Source of the DNA: Karstenula rhodostoma CBS 690.94
Lineage: Eukaryota; Ascomycota; Dothideomycetes; Pleosporales; Didymosphaeriaceae
DNA: 64,000 bases
Direction of reading: 5' to 3'
Assembly (NCBI GenBank): GCA_010093485.1
Contig: MU001517.1
Span: 186,001-250,000, forward strand
In this document: positions 35,590-49,277 of the stretch, piece by piece
Layout: every line of letters starts with the position of its first letter
Numbering within the stretch: position 1 is the first letter of the stretch
Notes under the pieces: model-generated
Database searches by the model: none
What the model saw: only the letters and a program-made list of their open reading frames with translations
What the model was told of the DNA's origin: nothing
Made by a program: the position numbers and the translations under genes

Positions 35590-38412
35590 GATAATAATAC
35601 TATTCTTAATTATATAGTATAGTTTATATAGAATTATAGTAAAACCTATACCTTTAAGCGTTATAGTAAATTCTTTCTATTATAGCTTAGGTAAGATTTA
35701 GAGTCTATAGAGGGCCTTCTATAGTTTAAAAGTTATACCTCTCTTTTAATACCCTATAGGTATCCTTATATAGACTTCTTAATCGAGTGTTATATATATA
35801 AATATATTAGTTATATTATATTATTTTAGTTTAAGGTTATACTTAGTAGCTATCGCTATAAGTATATAGAATAATTAATTAGCTAAGGTTACTATATAGG
35901 TATCTTATAGAGTAATATCCTTCTACTAGTCTCCTTATATAACTAGTTAAGCCTTATACTTTAGAAATTAATAGTATTTATTAAGTTTATAGGTATATAC
36001 CTATATATAGTTAAGGATTTAGTAACCTATTTATTTAATTAGTCTCTATAGTACTTCTATTTATAAGTTTATTTATTAATAACTAGTAAAATATTTATAT
36101 TTAGCTTCTTAAAATAATTCCCCTATTAGATAATCCTTAAGTCTAGTTTAGATTATTAGTAGTGGTAGTAGCTAGCTTTAATAAGGCTTTAATCCTTTTA
36201 TAAGTATCTATTTTATTTATACTTTATTAAGGTTATAGCCTTTATATATACCTTTATAACCTACCAGGGTACCTACTATAAATATAGTTATTTAGGGTAT
36301 AATCTTTATACTAGCTACTATTAGCTATTATATATAGTTATCTACTATTTATACTTTTAGTAATAGTATATTCTATATTATAAGTTATACTAGTAGTATA
36401 ACTAGTAGTAGTATTATTAGTAGTAATAGGTAGGTACTATTATACTTCCTCCCTAGTAACTCTTCTAATATCTCTTATTATTATTATAAGTTACTATAAC
36501 TTATTATAACTAACTTATTTTTATAAAATAAAGTTATCTCTAGTTTAGTTATTAGAGTAGGTAGTCTCTCTATAGTTCTAACCTATAATATAATCTCTTC
36601 TAGAGTACTATATATAAGGTTATCTATAAGCTCTTTCTATATTCTATTAAATACTATATTTTTATTAAATATAATATTATAGATATTAATTACTTTTAAT
36701 AGTAATAGAATCTATACGCGTTAGATATTTATTAATTAGTATCCTATAAGGTATCTAATCTATACCTTTAGATTAAGTCTCTATAGCTTACTTTTTCTAT
36801 ACTATATATTATTAGTTATAGTAAAGGCTTTACTTCTATATATTTTAAAATATACTAGGTTTAGTTTCTAAGGCTAAGTTACTATCTTATTAATAAGGGT
36901 AACTATTATAAAGAATACCTTATATAGTAAGTACTAGTAATTCTTATAATTTAGTATTTAATTATATAGGTATACTATAGCCCTAATAATCTTAGGCTAT
37001 ATTTCCTATAGAAGGTTCGCGTTAAATTATATTATATAGGCTTTTTCTTTTATTATACCCCCTAAGCGCTTAACTCCTCCGTTTTATATTTATATATCTA
37101 GTACTAAGGGCTTAATTTTAATACCTTAGCTTATATACTAGTATTTAATATCTACTTTTACTATAAAGATCTTATTATCTAATTTAATAATCTTAACTAT
37201 TATACTAAACTATACTTTTATAAATAGTATAAAGCTACTAAATACCTTAATAATAGTCCTTACTAGGTAGTTATCTTTAAAGTAAAAGTCCTATATATAG
37301 CTAGAGTATTAATTAGTAATTAATATTTAGCTTTTCTCTTTAGTAGAGCTATTAGATTTAAAGTTATAAAAGTTAATTATAATATACTTACTAGGTCCTT
37401 AATTATTTAGTTAAGATATATATCTAATCTATTATTTTAATTTAGTTTATCTATAGGTATTATATTTTACTATAGGGATATCTTTAATATATACCCCCTT
37501 AGCTTACTATACTAGGTACTTAAGTATATTTAGTCCTAAGTAGTCTAGTTATTTATACTATATAGCTATACTTATAGTTTTTACCTTATATTTTATATAT
37601 ATTATTACCTTATATATAGTATATACTATACTTTATATAATAGTATAAATACTATTAGTAGATCTATACTCTAGTACCTATTAACTATATAACTTTTATA
37701 ATTCTACTATAATAGTATTATTAGCCTATTTTAGTACTATAGGTTCTAATTTAGTATTCTACTATAGTCCTTAATATTTAAATAGTTAAAAGGATACTAA
37801 GTTATAGAATAGGTTAGGGTAGTAAGCTATATTATTAAGCCTAATTATACTATTTCCCTAGTAACTTTATAGTCTAAGGTAAATATTTCTATATCCTTAT
37901 ATCTAAACCTATATATTACCTATCTATATAAAGTCTCCTAGTATTAGTAGCTAGAATAAGATAAATTAATTAATATTATTAAAAATATAATATATAGTAC
38001 CTAAGTTAAGGATTAATAAGGTTTATAATAGGTATATATAAGGGTTAGATTAAGAGGTTACTTAGAAGCTTATAGGGATTATAGTAATTTTCTATTCTTC
38101 TAGTTACTTATTACTAGCCTCTAATATTTAAGTTAGTATAGGAGTATATAACTATTTAATTTATAGTATCCTAGATTATATTTATTTAGATACGTGTATC
38201 TATTCTTATATTAAGGGATTATTTTAGATATTATACTTAATAAAACTATTCTATCCTAGTTATAGTTTTTACTATACTAGAGCTTTTTCTAGAAAAGTAT
38301 AATAGTAATCCTTTAGTATATATTCTATAGAATATATAGAATACTTTTCTTTATTTATACCTTAATTTTTTATTTACTAGTAAGGTGTTTTATTCTTTCT
38401 ATAACCTCCCTA

Positions 38413-38496
38413 CCTATATAGTATAGAGATATTCTACCTATATAGTATAGAGCTTTACCTATATAGTATAAAGGATCCTTATTTATATAGTATAAG
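38413..38496. repeat. Minisatellite with a TATATAGTATA core, four units
   Basis: Four units of about 21-25 bp share TATATAGTATA (three as CCTATATAGTATA) within the gag-side half of the minus-strand copia element. Read directly. Confidence 0.75.
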
Positions 38497-39463
38497 TAGA
38501 TTAGGATTATATAATCTCTATAAGGATATTATTATACTCTATCCCTATTTTTAAGCGCCTTATATTTATATAGATATACTATTACTAGTATAAAAGGTAT
38601 CCCCTTTAGCGCTAGTATTTAGTTCTCCTCTAGTAATAAATATAGCTCTAATTATAGTTTTAACTAGATAATAGCGCTCTATATAGAGTCTAAACCTCTT
38701 TATTATATCTTAGTATATTATCTCCTATTTATTTTAGAGGGCCTATTTAAAAATAATAGTATATACTTTATCTAGTACTATAATACTTCTTATAAAATTA
38801 TTAAGGATAGTTATATTATCTATAGTCTCTATATAGCCTTACCTCTTAGTAGTAAATACTATATAATTATATTTAGCTAACTAGAGGTCCTATTTAGTTA
38901 ACCTCTTAGTATTTTAGATAATATATAGGTATTTATATTATACTTATAGTTTTACTTCTTTATTATTAACTTCTATCTTTTTTATAATAAGGAGGATCTA
39001 TTCTTTATATAGTTTCTTAGGGAGGTAATAGGTACTAAATAGGTTAGTTATAATAGAACCCTATAGATATAATATAAGTTTCTCTACTTCCTATACCTCT
39101 ATATAATATTCTACTAATTCTATTTTATACTAATTAGATTATAGTTTATAGTATTTAATTTATAAGTTCTACTATAACTTTTATATATTTATAAGGATAT
39201 ATAGGCTATTTAGTATTAGGTTATTATTATATATAAATTAATATAGGTCTAGTAGCTATAGCGCTTATAGTTATAGCTTTAGTATTTTACTATTAGTTAG
39301 ATTAAATATATACTATACTTAATTAGCTCTTACTTATATTTCTAGTACTATTAGCTATTCTATATACTATATAGAGGTAGTAAGAAAGGTCTTTATAGGT
39401 CTAATAGGTAGTGCTATATTATTTAGTATATATAGTTAGTAATAAGGTAGTAAGACTCTTAAT

Positions 39464-39746
39464 TATTAAATCTACTATAAATAATAATAAATTACTATAA
39501 ACTATAGATTTAGATAGGTTAGTTATATATTATATATTTATATAAATTATTATAATTAATTATTCTAAGTCTAGCTAAGATACGCCCTTAAATAGTGCCT
39601 TAGTACCCTATACTAGTCCTAATAGTATAAAATATCCTAGCCTCTCCTTTTATACTTACTACCTATTACTACTAGTAGTTACTATAACTTACTATAATAG
39701 TAAATATACTATACTATAGGTAATAATATATACGTGTAATCTAATA
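39464..39746 (-). repeat. LTR of the minus-strand copia element (its 5' LTR)
   Basis: 283 bp, ending immediately before the GTATT target duplication. Same length as its partner. It carries TGCC where the partner has CGCC near 39,597, a CpG-type transition. Confidence 0.9.
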
Positions 39747-39751
39747 GTATT

Positions 39752-42611
39752 ATAGATTTTTTACTATTCTTTATCTTTTAACTATATAGTTATTATTTTT
39801 ATATTTTCTACTTATTAAAATAGTAGTAAAGAGGGCTACTACTTCTATAACTAATTAGGGAGATAGATAGTATAAAAGAGAAATTATAAGTAATAGAAAT
39901 CTAATATAATAATCTATATATTATATATAATAAATTAATAAGTTTAGAAATACCTTTTTAATTTCTATACTATATTTATAAATTATTTTACTCTACTAGT
40001 TTTTATTCTATAGTGGTTAAGCTATATTAAAATAGTTAAGATAATAATAATTCTAGAACTATAACTATATATAACTTATTTTATCTATTACTAATAACTT
40101 TTTTTTATAAATACCTTTCTATTATTTTTTATCTAGGGATCCCTATATATTATATATTATATATATACTATAAGATTATATCTACTCTTTAGATTTTTTT
40201 ATAATAGTTATTAAGGAGATATTTAAGTTACTAAATATACTATAAAATATTACTATAAGGAATAAATTTATAAATAACTTAGTTTTAAATTAAATAAAAC
40301 TTAGTTACTTAGCTTTATCTCCTAGATATATATATATAAATAAGCGAGTAGATAGATATATTATTAAATAAAAAGTAAAATACTAAAAAAAATTTCCCCT
40401 AAATATTTATATATATAGGTATATTCTAGATAAGTAGTGTATTTTATTAATTAGAAAAAAAATATTTATATAATTCTATAGAGACTAGTATAGATAATAG
40501 TTATATAACTAAATATACCTATCTAGAATAATAAAATCTAGCTAATCTTTTAGTAAAAAAATTAGTTACTTTTTATAGCTCTAAAATAGAGATATTTTAT
40601 AGAAAACTTAGTATTATTAGCTATTAAATATAATACTTTACGAGTATAGATAAACTATAGTAAAACTCGATAAATAAACTTAATAGGATACTAAAATATA
40701 AATAGTATTATTAGCTATATATATAGAAAGTTATATTAATTTTATATTTAGTTCTATTTATTATAGCCCTAGTATCTAGAGTTTTAGAAGATATTAAGTC
40801 TAGTATTTTAGTAGTAAAACCCCTAGAATAAGTAGAGGTCTTTTTAGTATAGATATTATAAATAGACTTTAGTATTCTAGTAATTATAGTTAGTAGAGTA
40901 GTTTTACTATAAATAGATTCTTTTATAAATAGTAGAACTATATTCTTTTTAACCTACTTCTAGCTACTAGTAAAAACTCTAGTAAAAGTTATTTACTATA
41001 ATAGCTTATTAGCCTAATAGAGGTAATTAGTAAGACTACCTAAAAAATACTTAAAAAATAAAAATAAAATATTTTAATTATACTATATATTAAATATCTT
41101 TCTATTAGCCTTATAGTTATATTTATATAGAGTAATAGTTAATAGTTATTTTAGTATAATAGTTATATATAGATTATTAAGAAAAGTACTAGTAGAGGAA
41201 AATAAAAAAAATAACTAAAAGTCTAGAAAATAATATTAAAATAAAATTAAAGTAAAAATATTAAAAATAGATAACTAGAATAGATTTATAATAAAAAATA
41301 GTACTAGTATTATAATAGTTTTAAAATTAAAATTAGAATAGATATATAATATATAACTACTAAATATAATTTTTATTAGTATAGTTAAGACTATTATATA
41401 TTCTAGACTAAGTTTATATTTACTATTAATTAAAGTAGTTATTAAAGACTCTTTAGAGCTCTTATTTATAAAAATAAGTAATATTTAAATAGTATTAAAA
41501 ACTAGTTTAAAGTATTTAAACTTTATTTTATCTAAAAGTTATATAGTACTAATATATTTTTTACTAAATTTTATCCTCTTTTAAGTATCCCTATAGACCT
41601 AGGCTATATTATAAATAATTAAATTACTCTTAATAGTTTTATTATATTTCTAATAAATAATAGTTTCTAGATATAATAGTATTTCTAAAAAAGGTATAGT
41701 CTATATAATATTTTTTATATACTAGAATACCTCGACTACTTTATCTAAGGTAGAAATAATAATAGTAATAATAAATTTTATAGTAATATTAGTTATAGGG
41801 TTTAATAAAAAGTATAGATAAGTATAGACTAGTAATAATATTTTATATAATATTTAGAATAGATTATAAAATAGAAATATAATATTTATTATTTATATAT
41901 ATATATATATATAGAGAGTTAGTACTACTACTTAGACTATTATTTTATAGTAAGTATTTTACTAAACTAGTTTTTAATAAAATATATATTATAATATAAC
42001 TTTTATAAGTCTTAACTATTTAGAGTAATAAAGAGGTAGTAAACTATTTTAAAATATATAAATATTTAGAGTATAGTAAAAAATAGTATAGAATAGTTAA
42101 AATACTTTTTAAATAAATACTAGTATAATTACTTATTTATAAGATAACTATATAAGCTTAGTAATTCTATTAAATATATTAAGAATTTTTTTTATTTTTT
42201 ACCCCTATTTTATAAATAACTCTTATCTATATAATTACTTTAAAGTATACTTTATTTAATATTTTAATTAGCCTCTTCTAGCTTTTATTATAAATTAACT
42301 TCTATTCTTACTAATCTAGCCCTATTTTTACTAAAATTACCTAATACTTTATATAAGTTCTATTCCTTATTATTTCTCTAAAGTTTATTAACTAGAGTCT
42401 ACTATAATAATAGTAAACTTAAGTAAATAAAATACCCTATATTATATATTTTCTAGAATAATAGTATAGTATACTATATATACTATTAGTCCCCTTATTA
42501 TAGTATATAATACCTTTTACTTAATTACTTTAAATAATTTTAAAGACTTTTCTATACTATTTATTTATAGTACTATAAATATAAAAAGTAAGATTATTTA
42601 CTTTCTAGTCT
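39752..42611. other. Unassigned RIP-degraded repeat sequence
   Basis: 2.9 kb between the minus-strand copia element and the solo LTR; composition identical to the rest of the block. It contains the 79-bp short repeat at 40,625 and a (TA)n run near 41,895-41,912. I could not assign a family. It may be the continuation of the host repeat interrupted at 34,220. Confidence 0.4.
40625..40703 (+). repeat. 79-bp short repeat with a perfect 15-bp flanking duplication (copy R1)
   Basis: AGTATTATTAGCTAT occurs at 40,610-40,624 and again at 40,704-40,718, bracketing 79 bp. The 79 bp is related to 45,728-45,806 (same strand) and to about 58,863-58,939 (opposite strand), sharing TATAGTAAAAC and TACTAAAATATAAAT. 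Confidence 0.6.
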
Positions 42612-42616
42612 ATAAT

Positions 42617-42902
42617 TATTAGATTATATATATATATTATTACCTATAGTATAGTATACTTTCTATTATAGTAAGTTATAGTAATTACTAGTAGTAGTAG
42701 ATAGTAAGTATAAAAGGAGAGGCTAGGATATTTTATACTATTAGGACTAGTATAGGGTACTAAGGCACTATTTAAGGGCGTATCTTAGCTAGACTTAGAA
42801 TAATAATTAATTATAATAATTTATATAATTATATAATATATAACTAACCTATCTATATTTATAGTTTATAGTAATCTATTATTATTTATAGTAGATTTAA
42901 TA
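42617..42902 (+). mobile_element. Solo LTR of the 34,221-39,746 copia family
   Basis: About 286 bp matching the reverse complement of the 283-bp LTR as written on the plus strand, thus the same orientation on plus as the full element has on minus. It is flanked on both sides by the 5-bp duplication ATAAT (42,612-42,616; 42,903-42,907). No internal domain is present, so it arose by LTR-LTR recombination after insertion. Confidence 0.9.
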
Positions 42903-42907
42903 ATAAT

Positions 42908-45900
42908 ATATTTAATATAGAATAGAATATACTATATAATTCTAGAGTTTAGTATATTATTATAAATATATTCTAATAATTTATATTAGTTATAATAAGT
43001 ATACTAGCTTTTACTATCTAAATAGTCTTCTCTAGCTTTAGATATATTTTTAATACTACTAGTATAGTTTAGTACTACTATATAAGTATTTTATAATATA
43101 TATATATTCTATCCCTTAGAAATCTAGATAAAGTTAAAAATTAAGTAAAGAATAGAATTTAAGGATATAACCTTATAGAGTATAATATATAAATAGTTCT
43201 ATATAGATAGTAATAACTAGAAATTAATATAGGCTTAAAGTATATCTATAAATATAAGGTAATTAATAATAACTATAATATTATACTTCTAAATAAAAAG
43301 AGTAAAACTATATATTAAATAGAGGCTACTAATAAAGATATTATTATAAGTAGTATTATAGAGAATATAAAAGATAAACTAGAGACTCTATCTAGTTTCT
43401 AATTATTAATAAAAAAGTTTAAATATAAAAGAAAATATTCTAAAAATAGTAGAAATAAAAACCCTCCTAAATAAATATATATTTAGTAAAAATATAAGAC
43501 TAGTATAAAAGTATTAAATAGAAAGGTAAATAATATTATAAATAGTATATCTAAAGTAGAGCCTAATAATATAATTTTATATAGATATATAGATATTACT
43601 AGCCAGGGCCTATAATATAATAAATAGAGTAAGTATATATTTAGTAACCCCCTAGTCTATTACTATTATAAAAGATATAAAAAATAATAGAAAAACTATT
43701 ATAAGCTATTTATATAATAAAAAGAAATATAATAAATATAATATATTATATATTTAGGGTATAGATTTAGTTTAGAAAAGGAGAAGGGATTAATTTATAG
43801 TACTAGATAGAATAATATTTAATAGAGAAATAGGTAATATAGAAATTATATATATAATATATAGTTAATTTTTAAAAATAATATAAAATTTATTTTAGTC
43901 TTACTAATAATCTAATATAGTCTACTTTATTAATATAATAATATATTAAAGGTTTTATTACTTTATTAGAGGTATAGTTATATATATTTTATATTATTAT
44001 ATTAGTATTTTAGATAATATATTATATATAAGGGGTAAAAGTAATAGTAATATTATTTTAGTTTACTATTATTTATTTTATAGTATAACTAGAGAACTAT
44101 AGAAGTAGGTTATATATAAAATATACTAGATATTAGTAGTTAATATATATAATAAAAACTACTATTAGATTTATCTTAAATGTTTTATTATTATTAAAAA
44201 AAAATAGTAAGGTTTTTTATTTCTCTATTTATATATAGTATAAGCTAGACTATATTAAAACTTATTATTATTTAGTATAAAATATTATAGTTTACTTATT
44301 CTAAATTTATTAAGTATAAGGCTATAAAATATTTTAGATATATAGAAACTTTATAATATAGTATAATATTTAATTCTAGTTATATTAATATTATATATTT
44401 CCCTATTATCTATATTATTTATATACTCGGCCCTATAGATATTAAGTAGAATAAAATAATCTTTATTTTTAGTATCTACTAGACTAATTTTAATATATAG
44501 GTACTTCTAGAAAGATTTAAAGTTTATTAGTATAGAAATTATAGTCTAGCTAGTCTTAATATATTCTAGAATAGTATTAATACTATTTTTAGATTTAATA
44601 TAATAGATAGTACCTACTAACACGATATTATATACTATAAGTTTAAAAGTTTTTAAAATTAATAGTAACTTCTTATTATATAGTAATTCTATAGCCTTAA
44701 TAATAATTATACTACCTCTAGTATATTCTAGTAGACTATATATAGCTTTTTATATAATAAAATTATAGCTACTAATTAGAATATAAAATTTACTACTTAA
44801 GGAAGAACTATTAGTTATAATAATACTTATATAATTATTAGTAATATATTTAATATATAGCTAGAATACTATAGTAACCTTAATATTACTTACTAAATTA
44901 AAAATATAGTTAAAGTAGAAATTAAAATATTTATTATTTAGATATAGAAGACTAACTTAGTCTATTTTATTACTTACTACTAGCTTAGAGGAATTATAAT
45001 TACTAAAATTAGAAGTAAGTATATAATTACTAATTTATAGAAATTTTTATAAATAGTTATTTTATAGTCTATTAAGTATATTCCCTAATACCTTAAACTA
45101 TTATATAAAAGCTTTTTTTAAGGCCCTAAACCCTTTAATTTAAGTTTTAGTACTCTATATATTAGTTTATATTTAAGTAAAATTCTTTTAAAGACTTTTT
45201 ATTTTCTTATTAAGTTTATTAATAAAAATATTATATTTATTAACTATATTATTAAGTACCTCTATAATAGTTACTCTAATATTAGTTTTTATTTTAAGAC
45301 TATTATATTCTCTAGTAAACTTATAAATTAAAAGGTTATACTTCTAAAGTTTAGTATTAAATTTAGTTTTTTTAATCTTAAGTCTAGTTTTACTAGTCTT
45401 AAAAGTTTTAATTAACTATTTATTTTATTTATATAGGGCTATAATTACTATTTAGATATTAACCTTTTTTTATTTATAGTTTTTTTTATTAAATACCTTC
45501 TATATATTAATAAATTTTTTTTATATTAATTTAGCTAGTTTTATTATAGCTAGAGAGTTTTCTAGTAATACTAGCTTTTATATATATAAATATTTCTAGT
45601 CCCTATTAAACTTAGTAATATATCTAAATATAAGAATAAATAAAATTATTTAATATTTATCTATAGATCTTTTAAATATTTTAAAGAGTTTATTAAATTA
45701 TTTATTAATAGTTAGGTAATTATATATTAAATATAATACTTCGCGAGCTTAGGTAAGCTATAGTAAAACTTAATAAAGGACCTTAGTAGGGTACTAAAAT
45801 ATAAATATTTTAAATAGTTTAAAGATTATAGATTATCTTTCTCTAGTAGACTTTTACCTATATAAAGACTAGACTAGATATATATATCTTTTATAATTAA

Positions 45901-46030
45901 ATCTAAATTAAATATATACTAAATAGTTATAGAATATTTATAATTTAGAGTAAGTTAGTTAGCTACTAGTATTAAATATTAGTACTATTATTAGTTAATT
46001 AGTTATCTTAATAGTAGAATAATAGGTAAA
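42908..46030. other. Unassigned RIP-degraded repeat sequence
   Basis: 3.1 kb of TA-rich sequence, with a second short-repeat copy at 45,728-45,806. A few CpA/TpG remnants (for example CCAGGGCC at 43,604-43,611; AACACG near 44,619). No family recognised; no surviving frame. Confidence 0.4.
45728..45806 (+). repeat. 79-bp short repeat (copy R2)
   Basis: Same length and order of blocks as the copy at 40,625, but retains TTCGCGAGCTTAGG where that copy has TTTACGAGTATAGA. No obvious flanking duplication here. Confidence 0.55.
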
Positions 46031-46120
46031 AAGCTATACTATCCTCTATATAGTACTATATAATATAGTTATTTATTATTTACTACTTTTATTATCTTTA
46101 TACTATATACTATATTTATT
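46031..46120 (+). repeat. 90-bp direct repeat, left copy
   Basis: Matches 46,296-46,385 with about six differences, all transitions by eye. The two copies exactly bracket the 175-bp left inverted-repeat arm of the element at 46,119-47,302. Confidence 0.75.
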
Positions 46121-47302
46121 TCCCTCCTAAGTAAGAGGGGTTATTTAAACTACTCTATTATATATTTTTAGTAATTTATATCACTTTATATTATTTCTAT
46201 ATATACCACGTTTTTATCTAAACTTTTTCTAATTACTAATAATAATACTAGTCTTAATTAGAATTATAGATTTAATTAGCTATATTTTTCTATCTAAACT
46301 ATACTATCCTTTATATAGTACTATATAATATAGTTATTTATTATTTATTACCTTTATTATCTCTATACTATATACTATATTTATTAGGCCTTATTAAGTA
46401 TTAAATACTTTTATTTTTTCTTATTACGTCTATTACTATAGTATCTCTAGTCTAGTCTATTATTAATAGCTAAATATATAATAATTTTATAAAAGTTAAA
46501 ATAGTTAAGTATTTATTAAAAAACTATCTAGCTATCTATATCTAAATTATAAATAATTATTTTAAGATTTTAAAGTATTAATTATTAATAGAAAATAGCC
46601 TTCTAGAATTCCTTATACTAGTTTTCTTCTAATCCCTTTTTAAGAGTCTAGTTACTCTAAAATATAGAGTTATAGCTAATAAAACTAAAAATATATAGAA
46701 CTATATTATTAAAGAGAAAAATAACTTAAACTTAGTAAATTCTCTACTTATAAAGAGCTTTTTCTACTACTACTAAAAATAAACTATAGAATTATAAAAC
46801 TTATTTAAATATATATATAAGATATAGAATAAATAGAAATATAAGTAAAGAAAATAAATATTAAATAGATTCTATACCTTATTATTATTAAATATACTAT
46901 TAATTTTAGGGATAGGTATTATATTAAGGCTAGTAGTATATATAGGTAATAGTATATAGTTCTTTTTTCTTTTATAGATAGTAGTAATATTTAATAGAAT
47001 ATATAGTATTTCTTTATTATAAGGTATATAGGCTAAGTATATATATATTTTAATATTAGTAACTATTATAAATATTATTATTATTATTATAATAGTATAT
47101 TATAGCTTATAGATATTAGTAGAATTAAATAGAAAAATATAGCTAATTAAATCTATAATCCTAATTAAGACTAGTATTATTATTAGTAATTAGAGAAAGT
47201 TTAGATAAAAATATAATATATATAGGAATAATATAAAGTAATATAAATTATTAAAAATATATAATAGAGTAGTTTAAGTAACCCCTTTTATTTAGAAGGG
47301 GG
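46119..47302. mobile_element. 1.18-kb element with about 170-bp terminal inverted repeats (MITE-like)
   Basis: The left arm (46,119-46,293) reads CCCTCCTAAGTAAGAGGGGTTA then TTTAAACTACTC. The reverse complement of the right arm (about 47,128-47,302) reads CCCTTCTAAATAAAAGGGGTTA then CTTAAACTACTC, and matching continues to the TAGCTATATTTTTCTAT block. The flanking dinucleotide can be read as TA on both sides, as for Tc1/mariner superfamily insertions. About 830 bp of internal sequence show no transposase I can recognise. Confidence 0.72.
46296..46385 (+). repeat. 90-bp direct repeat, right copy
   Basis: Second copy of the 46,031-46,120 segment (CTATACTATCC through TATATTTATT). It lies inside the inverted-repeat element, immediately after its left arm. 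Confidence 0.75.
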
Positions 47303-47304
47303 TA

Positions 47305-49277
47305 ATTATATATTTTACTTAGATATAGTAGAGAATTTACTATAGATTTTAATATTAGTAACTTTTATTATAATAGTAGTAGAAGGTAATCTAGATAAAA
47401 TAAACTTATAAAATATTTATATAAAACTAAAAGCTATAGTATTAGTATAAACTAGCTAATTCTTATCTAGATATAATTTTAAATAAACCTAACTAGAATT
47501 ATATATTATATATTTTACTACTTAATAAAAGGTTTTATATTTCTAAGCTATATCTATAAATAAACTAAGCCTTTTTATTAAAAACCTAAATAGTATATCT
47601 ATAGAGGAAAGGTATATATATATTATTTCGTGTATATAAATAATATCTATAATATAGATTATTAATTATATACTCTATAAAAGAGATTATTAACTATATA
47701 CTCTATAGAAGAGGTTATAGTAGTAGAAGAAGAAATTTAATAGAACTATTTTATATATTATCTAGATTACTACTATTATCTAAGTTTTTTTTACTAAGGA
47801 AAAAAGAAATTTTATTAAAATTAAAGTCTAATAGCTTTTTAAATTTAGTAGTTTTTTATTTCTTTACTTATATAGTTTTTCTAATCTCTTTAAGTTTAAT
47901 TTTTTATAGTATTTTATATATAGTAGTCTCCTATTTCTTTATACCTACTAAACCCCTATATTTCTTAAACTTAAAGACTAGTTACTTTTTAAGTATAGTA
48001 ATCTCTATTTCCTTTATATATACTTTTATCCTATACTCTCTAAATATTATATTTCTAATATTAAGCTATTTTTTAAATATAGTAATCTTTTCTTTCTTTA
48101 TATATATCTTTACCCTATACTTTTTAAGTATTATATTTCTAGTATTAAATTACTTTTAAAACTTAGTAATATTATTATTCCTTATATATACTTTTATACT
48201 ATATACTAAAAGAAGTATTATTATAATATTATACTAGTAGAGAGTTTAGATATTACTAGAAAAATTCTTATTAATATTATTAATAGTAATTATAAAAATA
48301 TCTAGTTATATAATACTTAGAATATAGTATTTACTTATAAGACCCTATACTACTAAATTAAGAATAAAACTAAAAATAGTACTAAAAAGGGCCTAAATTA
48401 TAAATTCTAGTACTATAATATTATAGTATAGAGATATATTTATAAGTAGAAAGGGGGTTATAAGAATATTTTTAGAGTAGCTAGTTATACTAATTATAAT
48501 ATTAAAATTAAGAATAGTAGAGATTATAAGCTATTAGAGAATAAGACTAGAAATATTATTAATTTTTTAATTAGTAATTAGTTTCTCTAGTAATAAACCT
48601 ACTATATAAAAAAAGTTTATTATAATAGTCTAGAAACTAATTATAGTTAATAAGGTAGAATAATAAATAGAATCTTATATAGATATTAATATATTAATTA
48701 CTAGTTAATAGTAAAGAGAGGAAGTAATTATATTAATTTTAATATATTATTACTAGCTAATATATACCTAGGGAAATAGGTAGAAAGAATTTTAAAAAGG
48801 GATATTTATAGTATATTATAATATCTAAACTTTAAGATATAGCCTATTACTATAAATAGTAATATAAAATAGAGTTAAATATATTATAAAATTATAGTAT
48901 ATATTAGAGAAGTAAATAAATAAATATATATTAATTTATAATTACTATTAAAATATATATATAGCTACCCTATTAGAAATAATTAAAATAATATATAAGT
49001 CTCGAACTAAGTCTCTTTTAATAGCTAAATAGTATAATATATATATATTAACTAATATAGTAAATAAGTATTAAAAAGTATAAAAATATAAATTAAAAAA
49101 AACCTCTAAGTAGAGAAAAATAACTAGAAAAAGTCTAAGAATTATTATAAGTATATAAGTTATTAGAATATATATAAGGTAGAGTATAAAAGTAAAACTA
49201 AACTAGACTTCTAATATCTAACTTAATTATAAGGCCTTTAGTATAGAATTCTACTAATTTTCTTTTATAATTATAAC

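Larger units (their letters stand above)
34221..39746 (-). mobile_element. Ty1/copia LTR retrotransposon, RIP-inactivated
   Basis: 5,526 bp bounded by 283-bp direct LTRs (34,221-34,503 and 39,464-39,746), flanked by the target duplication GTATT (34,216-34,220 and 39,747-39,751). LTR ends read TA..TA, as expected for RIP-mutated TG..CA. On the minus strand a polypurine tract (TAAGGGGGTA) abuts the LTR at 34,503, fixing the direction, and the reverse transcriptase motif FFYIDNIII (mutated YVDD) lies at 35,589-35,563. Integrase and gag would lie to the right. Every frame is broken by TAA/TAG, so the element is dead. Confidence 0.88.
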
